Shown here piece by piece: positions 34,586-43,468 of a DNA stretch of 64,000 bases. The stretch lies in the NCBI GenBank assembly GCA_020636045.1, contig JACJYP010000017.1:6668-70667 (forward strand), written 5' to 3'. Made by a program: the position numbers and the translations under genes. The notes under the pieces are model-generated. The model was not told the origin of the DNA. It searched no databases and saw nothing but the letters and a program-made list of their open reading frames with translations. The first letter of the stretch is position 1. Each line of letters starts with the position of its first letter. Source of the DNA: Lewinellaceae bacterium. GTDB taxonomy: Bacteria > Bacteroidota > Bacteroidia > Chitinophagales > Saprospiraceae.

Positions 34586-37462
34586 TCAATAATAGAACCT
34601 GATCCGGTCCGAAGCCTGTTTGCCGATATGGTCGCCCAGCATGCGGTATGCTTCGAATTGCACTTCGTCAAAATACTGATCGGCAGTCGACTGGTGCGGA
34701 AAAGCCGGATTGTTTTTGAAATAATTGAGAACAAAAACCGGCGCAGGCTCCGTCATAAGGGGTGGCGCATCTTCGTCGGTCATATCGGTCACTTCGTGCA
34801 AGAGGCTGATCGACGATTTCATATAAACGATCTGTCCCTGCATGGCGGGTTTTCCATGAATAGCAGGATAGTGTATCTTGCCCACTGCTACGCTGGCGGG
34901 GCTGAAAAGCAGGCCTTCATCTGTTTTTACCGGCATGAGCGGCTTCAGATCAATCTCGACATCCGCGTCGTAGATGGCCTTGGACAGCCGCACCGCCTGG
35001 TTGAACGAGCCGAACGAAAACTGGCCGTCTTCTTCGAAATCGGCGATCACGATCGTCCGGCACCGGCGCTGCACCAGGGGCAAAATACCCAGATTGTCGC
35101 CCGTGTGGCCGCCATCGGAGACGTACACCCTGCGGGTATTCGCGCTCAGCCGTCCGGTGAATTCCCGCAGCAGGTAAAGCAACCAGAAAGGATAGCGATT
35201 CATCCGCGTAGTCAGCCTTTCATACAGCGTTCTTTTCACCCTGATGCCTTTCTCTTCCAGCGATTTTTCCGTCGCCTCTTTGTGCAGGTACCAGGGATTT
35301 TCGATCCAGTAGCCCGTGCGCAGGTTGAGCAGGGTCATGTAAAAATTGGAAGCGGCAAAACTCATCAGCCCCATTCCGCTTGCTACAGCAGCGGCCGAAA
35401 TGGCCATGGCAGTGTTCAGTTTGGTGCCGCCGCCGCGGTATTTGTCCGACCGCGCATAGCCGGTGGTGCGGGAGCCGATGAAATATTTTGAGAAGATAAA
35501 ATGATCGCTTTTTAGCGTCTTTTTGGCCAGGTCGTGGGAGCCTTGCAGATTGAGCGCCGAGACAATGAGGTGATACGGCCCTTTATAATTGCCCTCGCCC
35601 AGTTCTGCCAGGCGCAGGTTTTCGTGGTTGCGCAGGTTCACGTCGAACAGTTCCTTGGAATGCACGCGCACGGGTTCTTTAAATTCTTCCTTGGGGTGCG
35701 CGACGCGCCCTTCCGTGCGCAGATAAGCCTCCGACAGCCGGTCGCGGTAGAAATAATGCAGTGAAATATCGTTCGAGTTTGCCGCAAACCCCAGTAACAG
35801 CACCAGGCTTCCACAGGCGAGCAGCAGCCAGAGGGATACCATCAGGCAATCGCCCGGTTGCAGTGCCCACATGCGTTCGATCCAGAACAACACCTTCGAA
35901 ACCGCCGCTAGCGCGATCCCTACGAACAGCACGATCGAAAGATTCAGCAGCGGCATTTGAAGATTGCGCATCATGCCGCCCAAAAAAGTATTGGCGCTTT
36001 TCCCGCCCAGTGTGGTCATCGTAAAATAGTACGCCGTGGCAACAGGAATGAAGGAGATCAACAGATTTACCATCAGTCCGTGATCGCCAAACAGCAGGAT
36101 CACCGCGAGGGGAAAGAGCAGGGCGACCAGCAAACCCATGAAGGTTGCGCCCTGCATCCCGTTGTAGAACGACCGGTACAGCCGTCCGCTCACGGGCTCC
36201 GGAGCGTTGTTAACAAAATAAAGTGCCGTAAGCAAGTGCACGGAAAGGAACAGGCCTGCAGAATAGCAGAGCGGCAGGGCCAGCATGGCAAAATAATTAT
36301 GATCCGATGGTTTACCGGTACAGGCCATCGTGATCATGATTGCATAAGAGGCCAGCGGACCCAAAACATAGGCCGCCAGGGTAAACCGCCGCACAAAGGG
36401 CCAGGACACATGACGCATCAGATCGTCGCCCCCGGGTCGTACGTACATCCGGTCTTTTTCCGGATCGCGGTAACGCGCCTCTTCCTGCTCCCTGGCCGCG
36501 ACTTTTTCAGGCAGGCGGCGGGCATAAAAGATAAACAACAAGCCCAGGATCAGCCCGGCTCCAAAAAACAAACCGAGCAGGCCGGTCATGTTGAGCGATG
36601 CCTTTTTTATAAGATAAAATTGCGGCCGCAACTGATTGGCATACCAATCCGACAGTTGCTGCATGGCGCTTTTTTTCTCCCATTCCGCCTTCGGCAGATA
36701 ATATTCCGACCGGACCGGGCCCTCAGGATGGTCGAGATTGTAGGCATCCTGCGGTTTTTGCAGGGTATAAATGAAATCGCCGTCAGACATGCCGGCGAAC
36801 AGGACGTGATGCAGCAACACGACCGTACCCAGGATGAGCAAAAAGAGCAGCGTATGGATAAAAACGCCCGTGAAAAGCGCGCCAACCGCACGGCTGACAT
36901 CCCAGGCGAGGATGCCTTTTCGCGGGGTCAGGTATTCCCCGTAGCGACGCAGGTGCAGCAGCTGGTGTTTCGCCGACAGGCGGGTTTTGTCGAGGGTCCG
37001 GTATTCATAGTCGTAACGAAGCCCTACAAAGGGGCTGTCCTTGCTATCCAGCCCTACTTCGGTGTGGTCGAACCGTTCGTTTGGGTTGGGTTCGTCGCTG
37101 TACTTCTCCGCGTTGTTGGGCTCCTTGCTCAGCAACGAACTCAGGCAGGAACCGATGTATCCGCCCCCCGAAACCGTGCTCAGGTAATCGAACTTTTTCA
37201 GGAGCCCTTTTTTGATAAACGCCTGCAGCAGGCCCAGGCCCAGCGTAGCCGATCGCACCCCGCCGCCGGAAATGCACAGCCCGGCGAGGTCGTCGTCGGA
37301 AGGCGGCGGCAGGTGGTTCTCCTTGCGGCGTTTTTTCAGGTATTGCTCCCGTTCTACGGCAAGCACTTGATGGGTACGTTCGACATATTCCGGAGGATCG
37401 AGCGGATTAAAATCTTCGGCGCTATGTCCGGAAGGATCGGCGGGTGGAGATTTTTTTGCCAT
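34586..37462 (-). CDS. patatin-like phospholipase with a multi-spanning membrane insert
   Basis: A 958-residue patatin. The oxyanion/Gly motif is GLCISGGGVRS (about 61-71) and the nucleophile elbow TVSGGGYIG has Ser98 (the usual GxSxG reads TVSGG, so the first Gly is replaced by Thr). The catalytic Asp lies in DGGHTGDNLG (about residues 782-792). Between the two about 680 residues include multiple hydrophobic helices (about 190-225, 290-315, 365-470, 490-560), which embed the enzyme in a membrane. Patatins act on acyl groups of phospholipids. The first gene of a probable minus-strand operon with the TfoX-N and DUF1624 genes. Confidence 0.88.
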   Translation of the reverse strand: MAKKSPPADPSGHSAEDFNPLDPPEYVERTHQVLAVEREQYLKKRRKENHLPPPSDDDLAGLCISGGGVRSATLGLGLLQAFIKKGLLKKFDYLSTVSGGGYIGSCLSSLLSKEPNNAEKYSDEPNPNERFDHTEVGLDSKDSPFVGLRYDYEYRTLDKTRLSAKHQLLHLRRYGEYLTPRKGILAWDVSRAVGALFTGVFIHTLLFLLILGTVVLLHHVLFAGMSDGDFIYTLQKPQDAYNLDHPEGPVRSEYYLPKAEWEKKSAMQQLSDWYANQLRPQFYLIKKASLNMTGLLGLFFGAGLILGLLFIFYARRLPEKVAAREQEEARYRDPEKDRMYVRPGGDDLMRHVSWPFVRRFTLAAYVLGPLASYAIMITMACTGKPSDHNYFAMLALPLCYSAGLFLSVHLLTALYFVNNAPEPVSGRLYRSFYNGMQGATFMGLLVALLFPLAVILLFGDHGLMVNLLISFIPVATAYYFTMTTLGGKSANTFLGGMMRNLQMPLLNLSIVLFVGIALAAVSKVLFWIERMWALQPGDCLMVSLWLLLACGSLVLLLGFAANSNDISLHYFYRDRLSEAYLRTEGRVAHPKEEFKEPVRVHSKELFDVNLRNHENLRLAELGEGNYKGPYHLIVSALNLQGSHDLAKKTLKSDHFIFSKYFIGSRTTGYARSDKYRGGGTKLNTAMAISAAAVASGMGLMSFAASNFYMTLLNLRTGYWIENPWYLHKEATEKSLEEKGIRVKRTLYERLTTRMNRYPFWLLYLLREFTGRLSANTRRVYVSDGGHTGDNLGILPLVQRRCRTIVIADFEEDGQFSFGSFNQAVRLSKAIYDADVEIDLKPLMPVKTDEGLLFSPASVAVGKIHYPAIHGKPAMQGQIVYMKSSISLLHEVTDMTDEDAPPLMTEPAPVFVLNYFKNNPAFPHQSTADQYFDEVQFEAYRMLGDHIGKQASDRIRFYY

Positions 37463-37567
37463 TTGGACTTGTGGTTGTCAGACGGGTTTCGAGCAACAGA
37501 AGGCGAAAATAACAGAAATGTATCTTTCCTTAATGTTCCAATGTCCGGTAGCAATCCGGATTTTGGC

Positions 37568-37575
37568 TACTTTTG
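37568..37575 (+). promoter_or_regulatory. TACTTTTG -7 element for eno
   Basis: TACTTTTG matches TAnnTTTG 72 nt before the eno start. No TTTG at 19 nt upstream. The promoter faces the divergent patatin gene (start at 37462). Confidence 0.45.
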
Positions 37576-37646
37576 CCCGTCCGTGGCGCACAGCTGCCGG
37601 ACAACACTGACAGATTTTACTACAACCATCAAAAGAATAACACTAC

Positions 37647-38933
37647 ATGAGTGCAATTCGTGAAATCATCGCTCGCGAGATCCTCGACAGCCGTGGCAAC
37701 CCCACGATCGAGGCGGAAGTATGGACGGAAACCGGCTTCGCCGGCCGCGCCGCCGTACCCAGCGGCGCCAGCACCGGGGTGCATGAAGCCGTCGAACTCC
37801 GCGACGACGATGCGGGACGCTACCTTGGCAAAGGGGTGCAGGAAGCCGTAAAAAATGTTGAAAAACTTATCCGCCCCGAACTCGTAGGGCTTGAAGTGAG
37901 CGATCAGATCCGCATCGACCGGCTGATGATCGAGCGGGACGGCACCCGCAACAAATCCAAAATAGGCGCCAATGCGATCCTGGCGGTCAGCCTGGCCACC
38001 GCCCGCGCCGCGGCCGAAGAACTCGGACAGCCGCTGTACCGCTACCTCGGCGGCGTCAACGCACACGTGCTGCCCGTGCCGATGATGAACATCCTGAACG
38101 GCGGCGCGCACGCCGACAACGGCATTGATTTTCAGGAATTTATGATCATGCCGGTGGGCGCAGATTCCTTCCGCGAGGGCCTGCGCATGGGGGTAGAGAT
38201 CTTCCACCACCTGAAAAAAGTGCTGAAAAGCAAGGGCTACGCGACCAACGTCGGCGACGAAGGCGGCTTCGCCCCCGGCATCAAAAACAACGAAGAAGCG
38301 ATCCAGATGGTGATGACCGCTATCGAAGCGGCCGGCTTCCGCCCGCTCGACGACATTGTGATCGCCCTGGATGCTGCGTCGTCCGAATTTTTTGACCAGG
38401 AAAAAGGCGAATACGTATTCAAAAAATCGACGGGCGACCGCCTGTCGAAGAAAGACATGGTGGCATTCTGGAAAGACTGGTGCAACCGCTACCCGATCTA
38501 CAGCATCGAGGACGGCTGCGCGGAAGACGACTGGGAAGGCTGGAAAATGATGACCGAGACCCTGGGACACCGCATCCAGTTGGTGGGCGACGACCTGTTT
38601 GTCACCAACGTGGAGCGCCTGCAAAAGGGCATCGACGAAAAGATCGCCAACTCGATCCTGATCAAGGTCAACCAGATCGGCTCGCTCACCGAAACCATCG
38701 AATCGGTCAGCCTCGCCACACGCCACGCCTACACCTCCGTGATCAGCCACCGTTCCGGCGAAACGGAAGACACCACCATCGCCGACCTGGCCGTCGCGCT
38801 CAATACCGGACAGATCAAGACCGGCTCGGCCAGCCGCTCCGACCGGGTGGCCAAGTACAACCAGTTGCTCCGCATCGAGGAGGAACTGGGCGAGGCCGCT
38901 ACATACCTCGGGCGTTCGGTGTTCGGCCTTTGA
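37647..38933 (+). CDS. eno: enolase (phosphopyruvate hydratase)
   Basis: A 428-residue enolase matching the family from end to end: REILDSRGNPTIEAEV, VPSGASTGVHEAVELRD (loop Ser), GANAILAVSLA, NILNGGAHADNGIDFQEFMI, YSIEDGCAEDDWEGW, LLIKVNQIGSLTET-type signature (ILIKVNQIGSLTET), SHRSGETEDTTIADL and IKTGSASRSDRVAKYNQL with the catalytic Lys. It converts 2-phosphoglycerate to phosphoenolpyruvate in glycolysis. It stands alone with its own terminator. Confidence 0.99.
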   Translation: MSAIREIIAREILDSRGNPTIEAEVWTETGFAGRAAVPSGASTGVHEAVELRDDDAGRYLGKGVQEAVKNVEKLIRPELVGLEVSDQIRIDRLMIERDGTRNKSKIGANAILAVSLATARAAAEELGQPLYRYLGGVNAHVLPVPMMNILNGGAHADNGIDFQEFMIMPVGADSFREGLRMGVEIFHHLKKVLKSKGYATNVGDEGGFAPGIKNNEEAIQMVMTAIEAAGFRPLDDIVIALDAASSEFFDQEKGEYVFKKSTGDRLSKKDMVAFWKDWCNRYPIYSIEDGCAEDDWEGWKMMTETLGHRIQLVGDDLFVTNVERLQKGIDEKIANSILIKVNQIGSLTETIESVSLATRHAYTSVISHRSGETEDTTIADLAVALNTGQIKTGSASRSDRVAKYNQLLRIEEELGEAATYLGRSVFGL

Positions 38934-38959
38934 GAAAGTTCTCTTTTGTGATAAAACCC

Positions 38960-38992
38960 AAGCGCCCCTCCGGACTGGAAGGGCGCTTTTTG
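38960..38992 (+). terminator. Rho-independent terminator of eno
   Basis: AAGCGCCC(C)TCC (38960-38971) pairs with GGA(A)GGGCGCTT (38977-38988) with one mismatch and a short loop, followed by TTT (38989-38991). Confidence 0.85.
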
Positions 38993-39108
38993 TTTATTAC
39001 CGGTTGCAATATTTCGTATCTTCAAATTACAAAACAAACCCAGGGTTTCGATAGGGTTTCTGAATTTTTTTACAGAACTGATCATTCATAAATTTCAGCC
39101 AAAAGCAA

Positions 39109-39996
39109 ATGGATAACTCAGTCAACTATTTTGAAAAAATACTGCAAAACTGGGAGCACGGCGTTTTAGACTATTTGCCTAAAGTGTTCCTGGCGCTTCT
39201 GGTGTTGATAGCATTCGCATTGCTGGCAAAATTTGCCCGGACGGCAAGCCTGAAATTCTATTCCAAAACGATCAGGTATCATCTGGAAATAGCCAAAATA
39301 ATATCGTCCCTTATTTATTTTTTCTTCCTTTTATCAGGCGTATTTCTGGCTTTACAGATCATTGGCCTCGAACAAATACTGACCAAGTTGTTGGCAGGAG
39401 CAGGCATTATCGGCATTATCGCAGGTTTTGCATTTAAAGACATTGCCTCGAATATTTTCGCAGGGCTGCTTTTAAAGATGCAACACCCTTTTCAAAAAGA
39501 CGACTGGGTATTAATAGACGATAATTATGGCGTAATTATGGAAATCGGCTGGATCACCACGACGATCCGGACGGTTCCGGGACAAGAGGTTTTTGTGCCA
39601 AACCAGGTGATTTACAATAACACGTTTACAAATTTTTCGACCTTTAAAAAAAGAAGGGTCATCCTGGAAAGCGGCGTTTCTTATGGCGACGACCTGGAAC
39701 ACGTCAAAGCGGTTGCTTTGGACGAAGTAAAAAAATTGGATGAATTGTTGCCCGATGAAGACGTGGATTTTTACTTCACTAAAATCGGAAATTCCACTTT
39801 TAATTTTCAGTTGCGTTTCTGGATCAGATTCAGCACGAACAACGATTACCAGAAAGCGATGAGCGATATTATCATCCGCATAAAAAAGCGATTTGAAAAA
39901 GAAAACATCACCATTGCTTATCCTGTAACCACGCTGGATTTCGGGGTAAAAGGCGGCACAAATTTGTTTGATAAAGATATAAAGATCACATCCTGA
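39109..39996 (+). CDS. small-conductance mechanosensitive channel (MscS family)
   Basis: A 295-residue channel. Three N-terminal membrane helices include the pore-lining TM3 (AGAGIIGIIAGFAFKDIASNIFAGLLLKMQHPF), followed by the beta domain (DWVLIDDNYGVIMEIGWITTTIRT, VFVPNQVIYNNTFTNFS) and an alpha/beta C-terminus. It releases osmolytes on hypo-osmotic shock. The gene and the next one are visibly AT-richer than neighbours (the line at 39301-39360 has only 20 G/C in 60 bases), which suggests foreign origin. Confidence 0.93.
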   Translation: MDNSVNYFEKILQNWEHGVLDYLPKVFLALLVLIAFALLAKFARTASLKFYSKTIRYHLEIAKIISSLIYFFFLLSGVFLALQIIGLEQILTKLLAGAGIIGIIAGFAFKDIASNIFAGLLLKMQHPFQKDDWVLIDDNYGVIMEIGWITTTIRTVPGQEVFVPNQVIYNNTFTNFSTFKKRRVILESGVSYGDDLEHVKAVALDEVKKLDELLPDEDVDFYFTKIGNSTFNFQLRFWIRFSTNNDYQKAMSDIIIRIKKRFEKENITIAYPVTTLDFGVKGGTNLFDKDIKITS

Positions 39997-40038
39997 ACGC
40001 TTTGAAATTCCGCGCAAGCGTTTGAAAATGAAATAAAG

Positions 40039-40650
40039 ATGCAGGAATTATTTACGTATGCGCTGAGCGTATTTATGGGCTTTTTTGCGATCATGAATCC
40101 CATTGCAAATACGCCTATTTTTTTGGGACTGGTGGAAGGCGAAACCACGGACGATAAAAAGAAGATCGCCAGAACTGCGTCTATTGTCGCGTTTCTTATT
40201 GTCACCTCTTTTGTAATAGCCGGAAAATATATCTTTGAATTGTTCGGCATCACGATACCGGCGTTTAAAATAACCGGCGGCCTGCTTATCTTTTACGTCG
40301 GATTTGAAATGCTGATGTCTCAAAAATCCAAAATACACAACATCGCCGACCCAAATGCGCAAAACAATCTCGCGATCTCGCCCTTGGCCATTCCGATCCT
40401 TGCAGGCCCCGGCACCATCGTTACGGCCATGGATTTTGTTACGAATGCAGGGTATATCCGCGTTGGAATTGTGATTGCCGTTTTTGCCTTGATGATCTTT
40501 CTCACGTATCTGGCTTTTATGGCCAGCGACGCAATTGTAAGGGCCGTAGGCGACAATTTGATTTCCGTTATCGGGAAACTGATGGGATTGATCCTTGCGA
40601 TCATCGGAACAGGAATGGTTACCGAAGGAATCAAACTTACCTTCCTATAA
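40039..40650 (+). CDS. MarC family integral membrane protein
   Basis: A 203-residue protein with about six helices. Family motifs are FFAIMNPIANTPIFLGL near the start and the central LAISPLAIPILAGPGTIVTAM. MarC proteins are of uncertain transport function; they are not the multiple-antibiotic resistance pump once proposed. 42 nt after mscS on the same strand, with the same AT-rich composition, probably cotranscribed. Confidence 0.92.
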   Translation: MQELFTYALSVFMGFFAIMNPIANTPIFLGLVEGETTDDKKKIARTASIVAFLIVTSFVIAGKYIFELFGITIPAFKITGGLLIFYVGFEMLMSQKSKIHNIADPNAQNNLAISPLAIPILAGPGTIVTAMDFVTNAGYIRVGIVIAVFALMIFLTYLAFMASDAIVRAVGDNLISVIGKLMGLILAIIGTGMVTEGIKLTFL

Positions 40651-40733
40651 CAAGACCCATTCAGAGTTCTTTGCGTTTGTCGGCACAGCCGGCACGGATA
40701 GGGCACACATGGTATAGCCATGCACAATAAGAG

Positions 40734-40751
40734 GATCAAAGTTCTTTGATC
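40734..40751. repeat. palindrome GATCAAAG-TT-CTTTGATC
   Basis: A perfect 8-bp inverted repeat around a 2-nt centre that overlaps the first codon of the DUF1295 gene. It has the same stem-NN-stem design as the palindromes at 59734-59877 and 60341-60358. A short RNA hairpin or regulator site is possible. Confidence 0.4.
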
Positions 40752-41744
40752 GCAATTCGGTATAAAAAAGCATTTTTGCAGACAAAACAACACTCCGCTT
40801 TGATCCGAACAACACTGCTTTTGATCGCGGCCCTGCTGGCCCTGCCGGTATTGGCCTTTTACTACGACATTCCACTGGACGCCCCGCAACAGGAGGCGCT
40901 CATGACGGCCGTTGCGATCATGTGCGTAGCGGCCCTGATCTGTTTTTTCACGAGCGAGATCACGCGCAACTACAGCCAGGTGGACAAGTTGTGGAGCCTG
41001 ATGCCCATCCTTTATACCTGGTATTTCAGCCGGGAAAGCGGGTTTGACGACCGCCTGGTGCTGATGGCCATCCTGGTTACCGCTTGGGGGCTTCGACTGA
41101 GCGCAAATTTTGCCCGGCGCGACGGCTATCACCCCATCCCCTGGAAAGGCGAAGAAGACTACCGCTGGAGCGTGTTGCGACAGCACCCGGTGCTGGGGAA
41201 GCGGCTGCCCTGGATGCTGTTCAACCTGTTCTTTATTTCCTTTTACCAGCATACGCTGATCCTGCTTTTTTGCCTGCCCGCACTGGTCGCCTGGCAGGGA
41301 CAAGGCACGCCACTCAACCTGATCGATATCGCCGCGGCCGTGCTGATGTTTTTGGCAATCAGCGTGGAAACACTCGCCGATCAGCAGCAATATGAATTTC
41401 AGGCGGAAAAACACCGTCGTATACGGGAAGGGCTTCCGCTGGAAGGCGATTATGCCGCAGGTTTTTGCAGAAGCGGGCTTTGGGCATACGTCAGGCATCC
41501 CAATTACGCGGCCGAGCAGGCGATCTGGCTTTTTTACTACCTTTTCGGCGTTGCGGCGACCGGCCGCTGGCTCAACTGGTCGCTGGCGGGCGTGCTGCTG
41601 CTCATGTTGCTTTTTATCGGAAGTTCGGATTTCAGCGAGAAAATTTCGGCAAGCAAGTACCCGGAATACCGCGATTACCAGCGCTGTGTGCCGCGTTTTT
41701 TTCCTGGGCTGCCGTTTTCAAAGCGTTCAGAAACTGTGAAATAA
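40746..41744 (+). CDS. DUF1295 membrane protein (steroid 5-alpha-reductase-like)
   Basis: Up to 332 residues, with a non-ATG start: TTG at 40746 or TTG at 40776 are the only upstream candidates before the first ATG (residue 53). Multiple hydrophobic helices (about 20-40, 52-70, 90-110, 150-180, 190-215, 255-295) and the family C-terminus (FCRSGLWAYVRHPNYAAEQAIWLFYYLFG, ISASKYPEYRDYQRCVPRFFPG) place it in the DUF1295/ICMT-like fold, in which the NADPH-binding region is at the C-terminus. Substrate unknown. Confidence 0.85.
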   Translation: MIAIRYKKAFLQTKQHSALIRTTLLLIAALLALPVLAFYYDIPLDAPQQEALMTAVAIMCVAALICFFTSEITRNYSQVDKLWSLMPILYTWYFSRESGFDDRLVLMAILVTAWGLRLSANFARRDGYHPIPWKGEEDYRWSVLRQHPVLGKRLPWMLFNLFFISFYQHTLILLFCLPALVAWQGQGTPLNLIDIAAAVLMFLAISVETLADQQQYEFQAEKHRRIREGLPLEGDYAAGFCRSGLWAYVRHPNYAAEQAIWLFYYLFGVAATGRWLNWSLAGVLLLMLLFIGSSDFSEKISASKYPEYRDYQRCVPRFFPGLPFSKRSETVK

Positions 41745-41794
41745 ATTTTAAAGTGATCTCTGTTCGCCCCCGGCCGGATGCTGCCGCGTTTAAG

Positions 41795-41844
41795 GAACGG
41801 TCAAATAACAAGGTCGCGATTTTGGCGGCTTTATTTGATCGTTC
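41795..41844. repeat. 14-bp imperfect inverted repeat before the NlpC/P60 gene
   Basis: GAACGGTCAAATAA (41795-41808) pairs with TTATTTGATCGTTC (41831-41844) with one G-T-type mismatch, leaving 22 nt between. It ends 22 nt before the start codon at 41866. There is no following T run, so it is unlikely to be a simple terminator. Confidence 0.5.
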
Positions 41845-41865
41845 ATCAGTGAAAAAAGATTCAAC

Positions 41866-42393
41866 ATGCCCATACCTGCCTTGAAAAAAACACAATGGTT
41901 GCTGCTCGTCATACTGACCGCTTCAATCTATCAATGCAAACTGTTCCAAAAAACGGAAAAAAGGGCGCCGGCGCCCGTCAGCAGCCGCGAGGCGACCTTC
42001 CGGCGCGACATCGTGAGTTATGCGACCCGGTACAAGGGCGCCAAATACACCCCCGCCGGAAAAAAGCCGTCCACCGGTTTCGACTGCTCCGGATTTACCA
42101 GTTACGTGATGGATCACTTCAACATCAGCCTGTCGCCCGCCGCGCGCGAACAGGTAAAACAGGGGCGTGAGCGCCCCGTAGAGGACGCAAAGCCCGGCGA
42201 CCTGATATTCTTCCGCCGGGGTCCCGGCCAGCCGATCTTCCACGTTTCCCTCGTCAAATCCAACAACGGAAAGAGCCTGTACGTCATCCACAGCACCACT
42301 TCCCGGGGAGTGATCGAAGAAGATGTGCTGAGCAGTTCGTACTGGAAGCCATATATTGATTCTGCACGCGATGTGGTGTCTGCGAAGTTTTAG
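41866..42393 (+). CDS. C40 family (NlpC/P60) peptidase
   Basis: A 175-residue exported protein with a hydrophobic N-terminus (about 10-22) and a Cys24 that could be lipidated (IYQC, a weak lipobox). NlpC/P60 catalytic residues: Cys74 in FDCSGFTSYV, His126 in FHVSLV and polar third residue His142 in VIHSTTSRGV. Such enzymes cleave gamma-D-Glu-diamino acid bonds in peptidoglycan. The next gene starts inside this one, overlapping by 38 nt. Confidence 0.9.
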   Translation: MPIPALKKTQWLLLVILTASIYQCKLFQKTEKRAPAPVSSREATFRRDIVSYATRYKGAKYTPAGKKPSTGFDCSGFTSYVMDHFNISLSPAAREQVKQGRERPVEDAKPGDLIFFRRGPGQPIFHVSLVKSNNGKSLYVIHSTTSRGVIEEDVLSSSYWKPYIDSARDVVSAKF

Positions 42394-43468
42394 TGTAGCA
42401 GCAACCGCCTGCCTGTTCTTTTTTTCCTGCACCGAAAAAGAAACTCCAAGGCAGGTTACGCCCGCTTTCTATTACTGGCAAACCACGCTGGAAATATCCC
42501 GTGACACCCGGCGCTATCTCGATTCGCTCGGATGCCGGAAGTTATACGTCAAACTGCTCGACATCGGGCCCGACCCCGCCGGCGCAGGCATCATACCCTA
42601 TTCCAGGCTCGAAACCGCCGATTCCATTCCTTTGCAGGGCATTGCGGTGGTGCCGGTCTTTTTCATTGCCAATGAAGTGTTTCGCGATGTTTCGGCGGCG
42701 CAGATCGAGCGGCTGTCGGAAAAGGTCGTGCAAACGCTTGGCACGTACCCCCGGCTGTACGGCGGTGCGCCGTTTCCCGCAGAAGTCCAGTTCGACTGCG
42801 ACTGGACGCCTTCCACCCGGGCCGCCTTTTTCGATTTCCTGCAAAAGGTCGATCGCCGGCTACCCGACAGCGTCGTGCTGAGCGCAACGATCCGCCTGCA
42901 CCAGTACAAATTCCCCGAACAGACCGGCGTGCCGCCTGTCGACCGAGGCATGCTGATGTTTTACAACACGGGAGACATCGAAGATCCTGCCTACGGCAAT
43001 TCGATCTTTACGCCTGCCGACGCCGAAAAATACACGAGCGGAACCCTGCGCCCCTACCCGCTTCCTCTCGATCTGGCGCTGCCCGTTTTTTCCTGGACCC
43101 TGGTCTATCGCGACGCCGAGCTCTGGAAAATTTTGCCCGGCATGGAGGATACAGAACTGTCGGACACCACTTTTTTTGCCCCTGCCGTATCCAACGATCT
43201 TTTGCAAAAGGCATCTTTTTCACGCAGTTACGTAAAAAAAGGCACTTTCCGGTCGGGACATTATCTTCGCCCTGGCGACTTGTTGCGCACGGAATGGATA
43301 TCGCCGGCAACGCTGCTGGAAGCGGCAACGCTGGCAGCCGGCGCCAGCCTGTCCGATGCAACGACGGTATCTTTTTTCCACCTCGAACAAACGACCCCGC
43401 ATCGCTACCAAACACCCTTGCTGGATTCAGTATGCCGAATCATTCGAACACCGCAAAAGAGAGAATAA
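42356..43468 (+). CDS. exported lipoprotein, hypothetical
   Basis: A 370-residue protein. Lipobox FFFSC in the signal peptide gives Cys25 (start ATG 42356) or Cys20 (start ATG 42371). The long mature part has strands and conserved-looking segments (YFYYW replaced here by FYYWQTTLEIS, KLYVKLLDIG, AVVPVFFIANEVF, EVQFDCDWTPSTRAAFFDFL, LMFYNTGDI, PVFSWTLVYRDAELWKILPG) that suggest an alpha/beta fold, possibly a TIM-barrel-like glycosidase relative; I do not assign a function. It overlaps both neighbours (38 nt with the NlpC/P60 gene, 37 nt with the next), so the three are likely one transcription unit. Confidence 0.8.
   Translation: MILHAMWCLRSFSVAATACLFFFSCTEKETPRQVTPAFYYWQTTLEISRDTRRYLDSLGCRKLYVKLLDIGPDPAGAGIIPYSRLETADSIPLQGIAVVPVFFIANEVFRDVSAAQIERLSEKVVQTLGTYPRLYGGAPFPAEVQFDCDWTPSTRAAFFDFLQKVDRRLPDSVVLSATIRLHQYKFPEQTGVPPVDRGMLMFYNTGDIEDPAYGNSIFTPADAEKYTSGTLRPYPLPLDLALPVFSWTLVYRDAELWKILPGMEDTELSDTTFFAPAVSNDLLQKASFSRSYVKKGTFRSGHYLRPGDLLRTEWISPATLLEAATLAAGASLSDATTVSFFHLEQTTPHRYQTPLLDSVCRIIRTPQKRE

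Noticed and set aside
35957..37663. 568-codon plus-strand frame opposite the patatin gene
   Set aside because: Shadow frame with low-complexity composition, overlapping the eno start; no domains.
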